64,000 nucleotides of DNA from NCBI GenBank assembly GCA_023055425.1, contig JALGPY010000001.1:28943001-29007000 (forward strand), read 5' to 3'. Origin of the DNA: Linanthus parryae. Its lineage: Eukaryota > Streptophyta > Magnoliopsida > Ericales > Polemoniaceae. A program made the position numbers and the translations under genes. How positions within the stretch are numbered: the stretch's first letter is position 1; each line of letters opens with the position of its first letter. This document shows, in pieces, positions 23,542-36,459 of this stretch. The notes beneath the pieces were generated by a model, which was not told the origin of the DNA, did no database searches, and saw only the letters and a list, made by a program, of their open reading frames with translations.

Positions 23542-23991
23542 GTTGGGCTTACATGGTGGGAGTGATCTGGCAAAGGCTTGTGGAGTACTGGAAGTTTGAT
23601 GGTATGAAGGAAGGTGGTGGGGTTTGGATTTGTGTTTTTTCACCACTGAGCATTGTTGCGGTGACAACCATGTTCCATCATGACCAAACGTGCACTTTCT
23701 TTTTCATGTAACACTTTTTTCTCACTTTATTATGCATGATAATTATGTTCGTTTCGACACTTTATCTTCCACACTCATCTGTTGCAGCACACCTCCCCCC
23801 CCCCCCCCCCAAATAACCCCATCTGTTAGAATTTCGTTAAACTTGAATGTTTAATTGCAGTCACCCCATGTGGTTAGGGCTTCGTTAGAACCTACCCTTT
23901 TAGGTTCAAAAATGATACGAAAAAATTTAACAGATTCCTTGAAGAATCCAACATTAAATGTCAAATTATATCAGTAGTATCAAGTGTAACG

Positions 23992-24096
23992 CGCAACTAG
24001 GGTGGTAACTCAAGTAGTAGAACGTTGGAAGCTCCTGTATGAGGTCCTGAATTCAACCCTGGTTGAGGACAAAAATAATTTCTCAAAAAAGTATTA
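23992..24096 (+). repeat. tRNA-derived SINE, diverged copy
   Basis: GGTAACTCAAGTAGTAGAAC resembles a tRNA A box, and GAGGTCCTGAATTCAACCCT contains a B box. The segment after it (AATAATTTCTCAAAA) matches the same position in the SINE at 58660-58753 (minus), so both belong to one family. It abuts the end of the LTR element at 24097. No target duplication is visible. Confidence 0.6.
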
Positions 24097-27000
24097 TGTA
24101 CAACACCTCCATCTTAGACTATCTGAGAATTACACTTGGATCCCCCAAACTCCCCGGAGATGCCCTCCGCCAAGCACGGGATTGCCCAGCAAGGAGTCTA
24201 ACCCTAACGGTTCACTTACAACACGGAATTAAAAAAACTGCAATTTCAAAGTAACTTACTATTATATCTTGTATATGCTGGTGTATCGACCCTCTAGGTG
24301 ATTGCCTCTCCCGCGTACTCACCTACCAGGTATCAAAGGCAGTAACGTCATGACATGAGATTACAACAAACAGAAAAGTCTTTACAACATAAGTACATAT
24401 TTATATATGAGCTTTTGAAAACGTTAAACATGTACTCGTAAACATATGTCACATCATCTTGTCTCACAACATGTAGTAAAGAGAATGTTAAACTAGTAAT
24501 TCCAAGTTATTCGTTAAGAATACGTTTACACCAATTCTATATTCAGTTCTCCATTCCTGTACCAATTTAATTCATCCTGACATACTAGATCTTAACTGTG
24601 CACACCCCATCTGGATCGCAACCCAAGGGCGTAACCTAGTTGTCGAGCCGGGAGCTAGCAATTTACCGGTTAAAGTCTGTAGATCGGGTCCCATAAATGT
24701 ATCAAGTCCGTAGTCCGGGTCCCATAAATGTTTGATCATACAGAGGTCTAGGGTACAGAAATCAGTTATTAAGTATACAAGACTATCATGAACAATAATC
24801 ATAGTTACCAGTTTATGTGCATATATAGATGTCCAATCTCAGCATTTTCTTATTCCATGATTTCTCTATCTTATACTCATAGACACACACGTACATCTAA
24901 TTCATTATTCTGCAAAAGCAAACAAGATTTCATAAGCTTCCCTGACAGCTTGCCTAGTATTCCTGCCCAACGCCGCTGATTCTTTATCCTGATAACCTCC
25001 ACACATACAAGTGTATAATTACTTACTAGTACATGTCTCCATTAGTGAAGTATAATGCATATGCAATATCATTCTAGTTGTCTACATGAATGACTATTTA
25101 ATCCCCTGGAATCTCGGTCTTATCAGTACAGTCCCTGACTGTTCTTGACCCCTTATTTAGACCTGACTGGCTAGTCTCAAGAGTTACCGAGTCTCCTAGT
25201 TTTCTACTTAAGATTGAATCTCAAGATTTTGATTATTTACCCTCAAGGCCCTGAAGTTTGATTAAATTGCACGTTGGTCCCTTACTGGGCCTGAACTCTC
25301 CACACAAGTTAAATTTTTTCCCAGATAGTGTGAAATCATATTCCTGACACCCTCAAAATGTCGTGGAGTGAAAATTATAAATTTTAGTTATTTGCAATTA
25401 AGCCATTAAGGGTTGCTAGAATTACAAAATAACCCCCGGACAGTTGAATTAGTCAATATTAACCTATAATAGCTCATATAACCACAACCATCCATATAAG
25501 GCATGCATATGGCTTTCAAAACATTATTCTAGTCTTAACATAACTTTATATGAAATTACAGTCATGCCCCTCTTACACAGTTTTGGTCAAGCAGGTATTC
25601 ACAGAAGGTCAAACTTGGTCAAACTTGACAGTTAAATTCAGAATATCAGAGTAAGAAACTTTCCTCAAGAGTGTGAAGGCCAGAGCCATCATTTGGATGA
25701 CAATTTAGGAGGTTGAAGTTAAGTGAAATAAGCTCAAGCAGTCAACTTCAGGTCCAATTTGTGATCAAACTAGAAGGAGTTGGGAAAATCCAGAGGCAGG
25801 GTCTTGAAGATGACTCAATATTGCGTATCAAAGTTGGGATAAACAAGCTATTCCATACTTGATCAAATTCATGCATTACTGGCAGAATGCAGCACATTTG
25901 CAGTTACGTTCAAGCTAAATTTTAGAAAGCTTAGAGATTGATTCAGGAGCCCAAATATAAATTAAAAAGTTGCAGGGTTATATGCAAAGAATACACAAGA
26001 GAAAGAATCAACTCATTTCATGTTCTGATGAGAAAGATACAGAGGTCTAGACATGGCTCTAAAATGAGCAGCACTACATGTTAAAAATTGAAACATCAAG
26101 AATAGCATTTTGTAGCTACTTTGAGCACATATTCAAGGGGTTTATAGGCCAATTCAAACAAAAAAAATGAACACAAGAGTTGTTGTACTACGTGCAGTGA
26201 ATCCATAGAGTCAAAAATAATGCGAAGAGATCAAGAAACAGGTAAGTTACAGGCCGAAGAACATGGCTAGTTCACAAGTCAGAAAAACGATAAGCACACC
26301 AATCAAACATCAACCAACTACAATATGGGCAGGATTGGATACCTGTAGTGTACTCCTAACGGTACTAGGGTCATGGGGATGCAACCGGAAGTGAAAAGAA
26401 GAAGGAACGAGCATTTCACGACTTTCCAGCTGATGCTTCGAAGGACTCGTCGGACATGGCAAAATCCGGCGACCAAGCGGCCTGTTAAATCCAATGTTTC
26501 AACATGTTATTTCACTCCAAATCAACTATAGAACTCATGGAATACTATTAGAGCTTATATAACAGTCCAAAACAAAATTTTTACCAGATTCTCCAACTGC
26601 TTCAAGCAGTTTTTCGCGGCAACAGCAGCATCTGGCGACCCTCCCAGAAGATTGATGAGTTGTTGACCTTATTCGGGTCTGTTGGGTTTACTTGGGCCTC
26701 AGGAGCACGACTCCATCCTTCAAACACGACATCCCGATACGTAAGAGGGGAATTTGGCGATTAAAGAACTAGGGTTCCACATTTTTTATTTTGAAATTCT
26801 CTCTCCTCCCTGATGGATTCCCGTAAGAAGTTTGGGCTTCTGATCCTCCTACCACTTCCTTCCTCTATCGGTAGCATCTCGGAGGGAGGTGGTTTTTGGG
26901 TGGTGGTTCCATGGTGGTGGGTGGTGGTTATTGGTGGTTATGGAGGAATGGTGAAGAAGATGATGGTGAAGAGGATGATGGGGATGAAACCATCAATTCA

Positions 27001-27434
27001 GATAGTGGGGAAGGAAATTGAGGTGTTGCCAACTCATGGGACATGTTTCAAAGTGCCTTGGAAAAGTTTCCACCATGCATAGAGGGGTTGAAGTGCAAAT
27101 TCCATAGAGTTAGGGTAGAAAGTGTAGTTAGGGGTGAATTAGATTTTTCTAAGAATTGCATTGTGATCCCAACATAATAGCAATAGTGTCAAACAACTTC
27201 TCACTTCCAATAATATCATAATGGAAGTATTCAGCCAGAAAATCAAGTTCCAGAAACTACACAATTCCCCAAACTCTCATAATTAGCTTAACAGCCCCAT
27301 CAAAGATTAACTTTCTAAGAATTTCCTGATAGTCCATTGTGAACAACACTACTGGACATAATATTTTACAATTTTGACTCAGAAGTTTCAAATTATTGCC
27401 ATTTGAACCCTGTTGAAATTTACAGGGTGTTACA
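24097..27434 (-). repeat. 3' LTR of the minus-strand large LTR element
   Basis: The 3338-bp LTR is bounded by TG and CA, with the polypurine tract on its high-coordinate side. Only about 320 bp of it has a match in the other LTR. No gene was found inside; a GGT-rich open frame at 26813-27082 has no domain and is likely chance. Confidence 0.75.
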
Positions 27435-30400
27435 TTCTACCCCCTTGAAGGAATATCCTTCCTCGAACATCACTTACCTTAACACATTCCGCACAACCTT
27501 TCCCTCATTCAATTCAGAATCCATGTCGGTTCTCTCGCCTTACAGCCCATTTCATTGAAAACTCTCCACCGACGTCTATCCCATCGGGGTGATAATTATA
27601 AACTCTTACAGTTTGTCTCAGTTTACTTCTAACGCCGACCAATTTTCTTTTTTCTTAGATTCCACGGTTGGTCTGACCCACATAAATACTTTGACCGGAT
27701 TTTGTCAAGTTGTAGACTTTAATCCCTATTTACCACTGAGTCTCTACAAGTTCTACAATATTAGCCTCACTCGTATTCCGTAACTTGGAACTTATACCAA
27801 TCCCAATTTAACACCGTACCCCTTCCTTTCATACATCCTCTAGATCACAGGTTTTAAGTGTTATATGCACCCACTCTAGTCCTTACATCTCCTGGTAGAA
27901 TGTCCATTCATAACGTATTCTCCATAATATGCCTTTAATTCCCCAAATCCTTCACCCTTCACTGTCTATGCGAGTCTTAATTGTCTCAACCTTTCCTTGT
28001 TGTTCAGTACCTTGGCGCTCTAACACAGTTCTCAGACCCTTTGGTATAACCTCCTTCCTAGTTTTAAGGACATTAGCTCTGACAAGTTTGTTTCTGGACA
28101 TCTGAAAGTTAACATGATCTTTTAACCTAAATGAATATGAAATTCCCTAGGTAACGAATTTAGTGCCTACTTTCCATTGCCGGCAGATATCATCTCATGT
28201 GTGAAAACTGAGTCAACCTATACCCCTTATTTTAATGTCTTCACGAGTTTTTCTTATTCCAGCATACACTTCAAATATCTTGAACATAATTATAGTATTT
28301 TCTGCCTTATCGCCTTGATCCTCCCCTTCTTTGGTTCGGTTACAACTCATGAGCTCTTCAATTCCGTCGTGTCGCCTCCACGTACCTTCTCCAGAAGCTT
28401 CAATGCGCCTCCTCATCCCAAAATGGTTTATATCCTCCTTAGTGTCCTTACTTAACTTAGTTTCTACCATCTTTGATGTTATGTTCACAATTCGACTCTA
28501 TGAAGTCCTTCAACACGCTGTATATCCTAGTGATATCGCAATTATCCTTGTCTCAGTCCTGAAAATCCCATCACATTCTCCCAACCTCTTTATAATTATT
28601 GACAACCCCGTAAAACCGCCAGATATTCCAAACTTCACCATCCATGCCTTAATGTCATAATCTCATCCTCTTCTCTGACACTCTATCCCTCACTATTAAC
28701 CACCCCATTTCTGACTTGCTCGGCCAATTTCTCAAATTCTTTGTCCTTTATTATTGTTCTAAAAACCCTCCATATCCCGCCATCCTTTTGGCTACTTAGT
28801 CTTATATCCGTTTGTTACAATAACGTCGATCCCTTCTTTTCAGCATACGTTCCCTGAATCCTTCCTCATAATTATATATCGGATCAAGTATTTGTGTCAC
28901 TAGTCCTCCAATTCAGTTCATCCTCCCTTATTCTACTAATATTTCCTTGTTACCGATGAATACCTCATTCTAACCTCCATATGTTCCTACTTCCGACGAT
29001 AAAGTCTCATTATGACTCACTCCCTTCATTTAATGTGTCATATATTCTATTTTATTTTGTTCCTGATGCGCTTCACAATTAGTGATCCTGCTTACCCCCC
29101 CCCCCCCCCTTTGATTTTCCTTTAGTGTTATAATCAACTAATTCCCTTTGCTTCTCTACTTCTTTCAGGCACTTAATACTACCCATAACAATATTCGATG
29201 ATATTACCAAGGTACTACCACCTTAGCTCATTCTTCTGAGTATATGAATTATTCATGTTGAATTCCCCAACTAGTTGTGTCTCTCTTAAGCTTTTCCTAG
29301 CCCATGTGAATACAAGCCTGAACTTCCTTCAATTTTATTATGATTACTCAACTTTCCCGCATCATGACATTAACATCCTGTGAATATATTATGGTTCACA
29401 TTTCCTAATACAATGATCCATCAACATTCCTCTATCTCTTACTACTATACTAATCCTTGTGTACAACAGATCATCTTGCTCATCCCTTATCCTCATATTC
29501 TTTTAGTCCTTGAATCAGTCCGACATACTCCCACACCACTCTCTAATGTACCAAATCTCTTTTTTTTAAGTCATTCATAAACATTCCTTCCACGATATTG
29601 TATTAGCTTCTCTATCTGACCATCATATTATGTCTCCCTTGTCCCTAAGATATTTAGAAGTTACTTAATCCCCCTTCTCGACACTTCTACCATGATCCCC
29701 TCATCTCTCTTATATGAGTACAACCACTTATATATGAATCCTCCAATTTCCACACATAACATGTTGGATGAAAATTTCATACATTTTCCTGACCTCAACT
29801 CTGTATATAACACCTCATCAATTACCTTTAACTGTGTTTAATCCACTCATGTTCATACCCTTCACTTCCACCATCCTCCTGTTAAATAACCTCCCTGATA
29901 GACCGGCTCCCCTCACAATTACCACATAACCTGTGATATTAACCCTCTAAACGTATCTTCTTGTACCTCATTCGGTTCCCAACCAACTCATCATTCACAC
30001 TATCTGACCATCCAAACACCTCTATTTCCATAATATCACTCATCAGAAGCCTCTCTCATTGATACCATTCTTTTCCGGTCCCATCACTTATCCCCAAAAT
30101 TACACCTGATAGAATATTCCCAACCTCCTGATCATTCCATAAATTCCTTTATTCCTTATTTAGTGTCCCAAAGAACGCGTGTCCTATCTCATACTCTTTA
30201 TTTTATACCGTCATCGCATACTCATTCTACACAATCAACTCTATATATGCTACTAAAAAACCTTATCTATTTCTTATCCGTTTCCCCTCATCATATGCCT
30301 ACCCAGACATAGGATACCTGGCAAGGTCATCCAGCTACAAGACTACATCCAAAATTTACTATTTCAGTTGTTCTATTATCCTGATAACATTAGTTTCATT

Positions 30401-30904
30401 TCAGGAGCTTCTCCTGCAATTACATGCCTACTCCCTTGCTAACGAGACAAATATCCATAAATACTAGTGTACTATACCAGATTGCTTTATATACGATACA
30501 CTTTTCTTACCAACCTTTTATCAAGTTCCTGACTATTTCTCTAGCATGGCAGAGTCATTTAGCTACTTGATCATATCCCAACTTAACCATTCTAATTCAC
30601 ACCCACATCATTTATACCATCCCCTTATATCAAATTCCCGGATCATACCGGTAACAAATCATTCATGATGTACAATTTCATGCCCAATGTTCTCTATTAA
30701 TATCATGCACTCCTGTTATCATGTAGAAAACTACAACACCTTGAATCTCAGCCTGAGATTCCAACAACAAAGGCCTGTTTGGCCCATGATTGCACATATA
30801 GCTTTCTCATTGGGACTCTCTCCCAACCATTCTATTCCAGTTTTAGTCTAATTCATATCCAGTTCTAATTCTGTCTTTTCACAGAATCACTGCTCTGATA
30901 CCAT
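27435..30904 (-). other. Non-coding interior of the large LTR element, strongly G-poor on the plus strand
   Basis: The plus strand has very few G bases over about 3.2 kb; for example 29701-29760 and 29821-29880 hold 3 G each against 13-21 C. Read in the element's own direction it is purine-rich and C-poor. No frame longer than about 110 codons, and none with retroelement motifs. A poly-C run is at 29096-29109. The primer binding site is at 30892-30903. Confidence 0.65.
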
Positions 30905-31249
30905 CTATAACAGCCCCACTCTAGAGTTCTGGATAATTACACTTGGATCGCCAAGACTCTTCGGAGACGCCTTCTGCCAAGCACGGGAGTGCTCAACAAT
31001 GAGTCTTACCCTAACGGTTCTGCTACAATACAGAATTAAAGAAACTGAAATTTCAAAATAACTTACTATTACATCTTGTATATGCTAGTGTGTCGACCCT
31101 CTAGGTGATTGCCTACTTCCCGATCTCATGCGTACTCACCTACCAGGTATCAAAGGCGGTGACATCACGACATCAGATTACAACAAAAAGAAATTACTTT
31201 ATAACATAAGTAGCTATTTACATATAATATTTTGAAAACGTTAACATGC
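30905..31249 (-). repeat. 5' LTR fragment of the large LTR element
   Basis: It matches 24100-24430 (AATTACACTTGGAT, CTAACGGTT, TCGACCCTCTAGGTGATTGC and so on). The match stops near 31249, where LINE sequence begins shortly after, so about 3 kb of this LTR has been lost. Confidence 0.75.
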
Positions 31250-31746
31250 TATAAACAGAATTAACATCGAGCCTACCATATTGAGAATCATAATATATTA
31301 TGTTATCAGGATATTTTTCAACACTTATAGGGATTAACATGATTAAGGAGGTTTTCGAGAAGAGAAATCCTCTCCGATTGGATCAAACTTTCACTGCCTT
31401 TTGGGATGATCAATTAAATTAGCAACAACTTTAATATTAATAGAGGGTGGGCTTGGATATCTGAAAAGGAAATCATCATCTCTTAGGTGACAAGAATCAT
31501 ACCAAATGCTAACATGCTTATCATTAAAAATACTCCACCTCCAACCATTGATAATAACATCCCTTTCAACTTGTATACTCCTCCAACGCGAAAATCTATT
31601 AGGAGAAGCTCTAACTTGCCAAAATGAGAAATTGTGTGAAACTTCCATTGAATAATTGCATAAAAAGAGAAGAATTCACCATTAGTTAAACTCCATGCTT
31701 GCTTTGAAAGAAAGGGTAAATTGAAGGACCCTGAAACCAAGACCTC

Positions 31747-32250
31747 CACTAGAACACTCCTAGAAATAAACACAAAAATGGCAAAAATATACCAAAATTC
31801 GCGCGACAATAGTATATTTCGCCGTTTATTGTATCACAAATGGCGATCTTTAATATTCTGGCTTAAAATTTTCTTATACAACGAAAAAATTAGTGTCCCC
31901 ATATATAGTATAGAATAAACGGCAAAACTTTTAACAAAATGCCGAGAATATATTTCTCCGTTAATTCTTTTATTATAAACGGCGATAAATTATTACTAAC
32001 GACGTAATTTTATTATCCCGGTAAATAATATTTAACAGAAACGTTGAGAGTTGATTAACGCCATTAGTTGCAATCTTATACGCCGAGTTATCTCGCCGTA
32101 TATGTTCTTTTTTACACGTGTCACATTATGCCCAAATTGTTTGATTTGTCTTATTCTAATTGGTTTGTAATTTTTTAGTCTAGTATGGATTGTTTTTGGA
32201 CTGTCCCAACCGATCTTCAAATTCCATGAACTGTCTCATCTGGGTGGCTG
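31747..32250. mobile_element. Unclassified insertion in the LINE, CACTA-like interior
   Basis: The LINE sequence is interrupted between GGLGFR (ending near 31745) and the preceding block (near 32260). The insert has many short units with CGCC or GGCG in both orientations (CGCCGTTTAT, AATGGCGATC, ATAAACGGCGATAAAT, GCCGAGTTATCTCGCCG), like subterminal repeats of CACTA transposons. A CACTA appears at 31747, but no matching TAGTG end was found. Class remains unproven. Confidence 0.35.
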
Positions 32251-33664
32251 CCAAACAAATTGGTGCAACCCTAAAACAATACCCATGAAATACCAGTCCG
32301 CAAATGATTCCTTTCTTCATTTGAGTTACATCTCCACCAAAAGTTATAGATCATAGAGTTTATCCAATTGCAAACTTTTTTTGGGAAAAGGAAGAAGGAC
32401 ATGGTGTATGCTGGTAAAGTTGATAAGGTGGGTTTAATAAGTACATTTTTTTCCAACAGCACTTAAAAACGACTCTTTCCTACAAGAAAGTCTTCCTGAT
32501 GTCTTCTTCATAATGAATTCCAAGATCTGGAATTTTCACCTATCAATGAAGGCTGGCAAACCAAGATAAGAGTTTTGCCGGAGATCCTTAATGATGCCCA
32601 CGTAATACCAAAAAGTCTTCAAGACGAATACTAGTTCTGGGACTGAACATGCAATGTGATTTATCTCTATTAACAGATTCTCTAGAATCAACCTCATATA
32701 AATTAATAACTTTATTAATGACACTGCAGTCACAAAACAAAATTGAGTCATCAACAAATAATAAGTGATTAATGGAGGGATAAAATATTGAAATATTATC
32801 ACACTTGAACCATCCTTGAGATTCAAAAATATTTAAGGTATCTGAGAGAGCCTCTGCAAAAAGGACAACTCGATAAGGAAAAAGATGATATCCCTGTCTA
32901 AATACCTTTGAGGTTTATTGAAATAACTTAGATCCCGATTAACATTAAGTTTATAGCTCACCGAGGAAATGTACTTCATAATCAAATGAACCCATCTAGA
33001 AGAGAAGTCCATTTAAGCATTTGCAGTCTTAGATATTCCGATCCCACCCCTGTTAAATGCCTTGAACATATCTAGCTTGAAAGCCATCAAATTCCTTATG
33101 TGATATTTACTCAAGTGAATTAGCTCATGAGCAATTAGTATATTATCAACTATGAGTCTGCTGATAAAAAAAGCACTTTGGTGATTCGAAATAAGACTTC
33201 CACTAAGAGAGCATAATCTCTTCACTAAGGTTTTAGAAAGAAATATGTAATTGTCGAGCACAAACTCATTGCATGTAATCCTTGATGTGCATTGGAGATT
33301 GAGTCTTACTGATAAGAAAATATGTGTGAACAATACTTCTTAACATTTTACCCGTTTTGAAAAAGTATTTCACTACTTTACAAACATCCTCTCTAATAAT
33401 ACTCTAGTATGACTGATTTCTTTTTGCATAAAAATCATCAAAATCAGATGATTTATCAGGAGTCAAATCAAATAATGCTTCATTAATACCATGATAAGTA
33501 ACTGGACTAAGTAGTAAACTATTCATTTTTGGAGTAGTAATTTTCTTAATATTTGATAAAATAGGCCATGGATCTTCAATAAAATCATAAGAAAATAATC
33601 GACAGTAATAGGAATACAATTATTTTCTTACATCATTAGTTTTGAAGTCCATGCACCGTCATTA

Positions 33665-34198
33665 TGCTGTAAGATAGACATCATAGAAATATATGGACGC
33701 TTCAGAAAATTATTTCGGTCCACACGCCTAATCAGGGAACAAAATTGAAGGCTTCAGGATCGAGGTAAAATTATATATGAATCAGAACAAAAATGAATTT
33801 CTAGAAAGAAATTGTTACTCAATCGCAGCACTCCCTGATTGGCCAAATTTGGCCATCTAGAGGTCCACATTGTTTTTTCTTTTATTTTTAATAATATTTC
33901 TTTCGCTAATTAGGACATCAATTTATACCCGATTTGGGGTATGTTTTTCCAATGTGTGTTTATTGTTCATAATTTCAATTTAGGATTCATTTTATACTTT
34001 TTCTCTTTGGTAAATTAGGGTTTTTGGCTATTTAACTCCGCCTTGTGGAATTGTTTTGATATGTCATGGAAGTATTGAAGTTTCTTATGACAAATTAGAG
34101 TTTTCTATCAATCCAGGAGAAAATTTCTACTGGGGCTTTTTCCTTCCAATTGGTTGTTTTATGCTGCTCTACAAACACCTAGATTCAGTTCGACATCA
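33665..34198 (+). repeat. 5' LTR of the small LTR element
   Basis: It shares AATTGAAGGCTT, CTAATTAGGAC, TTTATACCCGA and ATATGTCATGGAA with 35013-35518. The two LTRs differ a lot, which suggests an old insertion. Confidence 0.72.
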
Positions 34199-35012
34199 GT
34201 TGTATCAGAGCTCAGAGCTTAGTGGGAAGAAGACCGTCATCAAAATGTTGCGTGGACGTCCTTGCGGCGTGGGGAGGTTCTGAACGAGGAAACCCCCAAC
34301 ATGAATGTAACGTGTAAAACGTTATGATGATAGAGGATCCAATGCAATCCCAGGATTTAAAGAGGCAAGTTGGGAACTTAACCTAACATTTGGCGGTGCC
34401 ATACTTGCCGCGGGAAGTTGCATATCAAGATCGAAGCTTAGCGGCGTTGGAATTAAAGTATCACAAGGTCTTTGATCGTTACTCGCAACCGCATCCGAGA
34501 TACGGTACAAACATGATTCCCATGGTCGGAACGAGCATTTTGGAAGAGCAAGTTTGAAGATTGATCTTTTGGATTACTCAGGTACGGTACAACCCGTCAT
34601 CAATTGTTTCTGCGAAGATAATGAACTGGTATGAGAGCAAGTTGAAGATATTCCCCATGATGCAATATTTCATGAGGACATTTCATTGTCATGTGAACGT
34701 GAGGTGGATTAGATAAAATATCATGTTTATGATGACTATGACGATGAGGAGGAAGCATTTATCATGGAGGATTTCATGAACTCTTACTATGTTCCCGTTC
34801 TTTATGAGGTAACTTCAGATTCATATAAGTTAATAGGTCCAGGATTTTTTTTTTTCAAGATGAAGATGAAGATATGAAACTTCACTCAGATAAGTCTTTG
34901 ATTTTTCCAATCAAGTTGTCATCTCTTTATTGTGATTCCTTTTTGGTTGAGAAAATCATTCAAGGGCCTAAATTGAACGCGATGATGAGTTTCTTTGAAG
35001 AGGGGTGGGGGG

Positions 35013-35518
35013 TGACTGATGCATGATGGATTTCATGAAAATATACAGAAGCTTCATAAAAGCTGTTTCAATGCAGATTCACGGGAAGAATTGAAGGCTT
35101 AAGGATAGTGGTCAAACCATATATGAATCGGAACAGAAAAGATGTCCTGACAAGAAAAAATTGGCCACATAGGGGTCCAAATCATCGTCTTTCTATTTTT
35201 AGCAATAATCCATTCACTAATTAGGACTTAAATTTATACCCGAGTTGGGTCAATCTTTTTCCAGCGTGCTTTTATTATTTAAAACTTTAATTTAGGGCTA
35301 ATTTTAATTTTTTTTTCTCTTTCTTGTAAAACTTAGAGTTTATGCCTATTTAAATCCGGATTGTGCAGTAGTTTTAATATGTCATGGAATTATTGATGTT
35401 TTTCTAGAAAACCTAGAGTTTCCGAGGACTCCTAGAGTGGATTTCTCCTAGTGTTTTTCCTTCTAATTCTTTTCTTTCTGCTGCACGCCTTGATTCAATG
35501 CGATGTCACATTGGTGCG
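35013..35518 (+). repeat. 3' LTR of the small LTR element
   Basis: Partner of 33665-34198; starts TGACTGATG after a purine tract and ends GATGTCA. LINE endonuclease sequence resumes right after. Confidence 0.72.
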
Positions 35519-35930
35519 AACACCGCTAGTGAAATTTCATCATCTTCAACCGTCCGTGCATTTGATACAATGTTGTAATTTTCTTCCCTTTTCAACCATA
35601 AAGGATCAAATTTAAAGAAATTCATTATTCTAATGAGCAAAGGACAAGTACCCATAAGTAGAGCCATATGAAGTTATACAGAGCAAGGAATATGTTGAAT
35701 GTGAGCGTTTGGAAATGAATTAAGTCTGTCCAAAGAAGCCATACCTATATCTAATCTTTCTTCAATACCTTCCAAACCACCACCGTTTATTCTACCAAGT
35801 GAAAGGGTATCCTTCAATGTCTAAATCAATTAAATTACGGGTAGACATGAATTTATTAAGAAACTTACAAAAATTGAGATTTAGGCAACACCGTCGCGTT
35901 TCTTATCTGGGCTAAAAAGATCAATGAAGT

Positions 35931-36459
35931 CTATCATGTAGTAATATTAAAATGATATTAGAGCATGTAGTAATATAAACGTTCCAAAAATTCAATTGAG
36001 TTCTTCTAAAAAACAAATTCAATTGAGATGCTCTAATTCTATCATCTGTACTTAAATAAAAAAAGGTAGGTTGCAAATAAATTGCTCGAGTTCAAATTGT
36101 ATATGAATAATGAATTTATGGAACTATAGTGACCTCAAATTAATTTATGGAATCCAGATGATTCCTAGGACTCCGGAAGTACCAATGGGATCAACCCATA
36201 AGTTGGGCCTTCTCCCAAAAGCACCATATGGCTTTATCATTAAGAATTGAAAAAATGAAAAATAAAAAACATTTGAAAAAAATAAACTCGAATTTTTCAG
36301 AAAAAAATAAGAATTGGAAACAAATTTGGTAGAACTAAATAATTGAAAAAAATCCCTCTTACAACCAAACAACACAACTTTTAGGGTTAGGAAAACAATA
36401 AACACTAAAAGCAAACAAGGCCCTTGGTTCCTTAGAAATTTTGTATACTTTACAAAATA
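35931..36459. other. AT-rich intergenic sequence
   Basis: I see no gene or element with support here. Confidence 0.5.

Larger units (their letters stand above)
24097..31249 (-). mobile_element. Large non-coding LTR retrotransposon (minus), 5' LTR truncated
   Basis: On the minus strand the primer site TGGTATCAGAGC (30892-30903, initiator methionine tRNA type) lies next to a 344-bp LTR piece (30905-31249). This piece is a direct repeat of the start of a complete LTR at 24097-27434. That LTR has TG (TGTACAACACC) and CA (GGGTGTTACA) ends, and the polypurine tract CAAGGGGGTAGAA lies beside it at 27435-27447. The interior of about 3.4 kb has no recognisable gag or pol. Long LTRs with a non-coding interior fit a LARD-type derivative, probably of a Ty3 element. 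Confidence 0.8.
33665..35518 (+). mobile_element. Small non-autonomous LTR retrotransposon inside the LINE
   Basis: Diverged direct repeats of about 510-534 bp lie at 33665-34198 and 35013-35518. TTGTATCAGAGC at 34200-34211 follows the first and is close to the initiator methionine primer site. A purine tract (GAGGGGTGGGGGG) precedes the second. The flanks CATTA (33660-33664) and CATTG (35519-35523) fit a 5-bp duplication with one change. The 0.8-kb interior has a short start resembling a Ty3 gag leader (MLRGRPCG at about 34245) but no full gag or pol. Confidence 0.78.
31380..35930 (-). pseudogene. Degraded L1 LINE (minus), interrupted twice
   Basis: Reading on the minus strand from high to low coordinates gives an endonuclease end (EGYPFTW, EERLDIGMASLDRLNSFPNA, about 35560-35830), then linker FSYDFIEDPWPIL and TPDKSSDFDDF (33404-33619). 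Reverse transcriptase follows with SNHQSAFFISRLIVDNILIA and MAFKLDMFKAFNR (33013-33333), a YLGLP-like block (32540-32600), LPAYTMSFFLFPK (32271-32462), and a C-terminal GWRWSIFNDKHVSIW (31391-31600). The order is that of plant L1 ORF2. It is broken by many frameshifts, by an LTR element at 33665-35518 and by an insertion around 31750-32250. Confidence 0.8.

Noticed and set aside
26813..27082. Trp/Gly/Val-rich open frame as a gene
   Set aside because: Low-complexity GGT/TGG sequence inside a 3.3-kb LTR.
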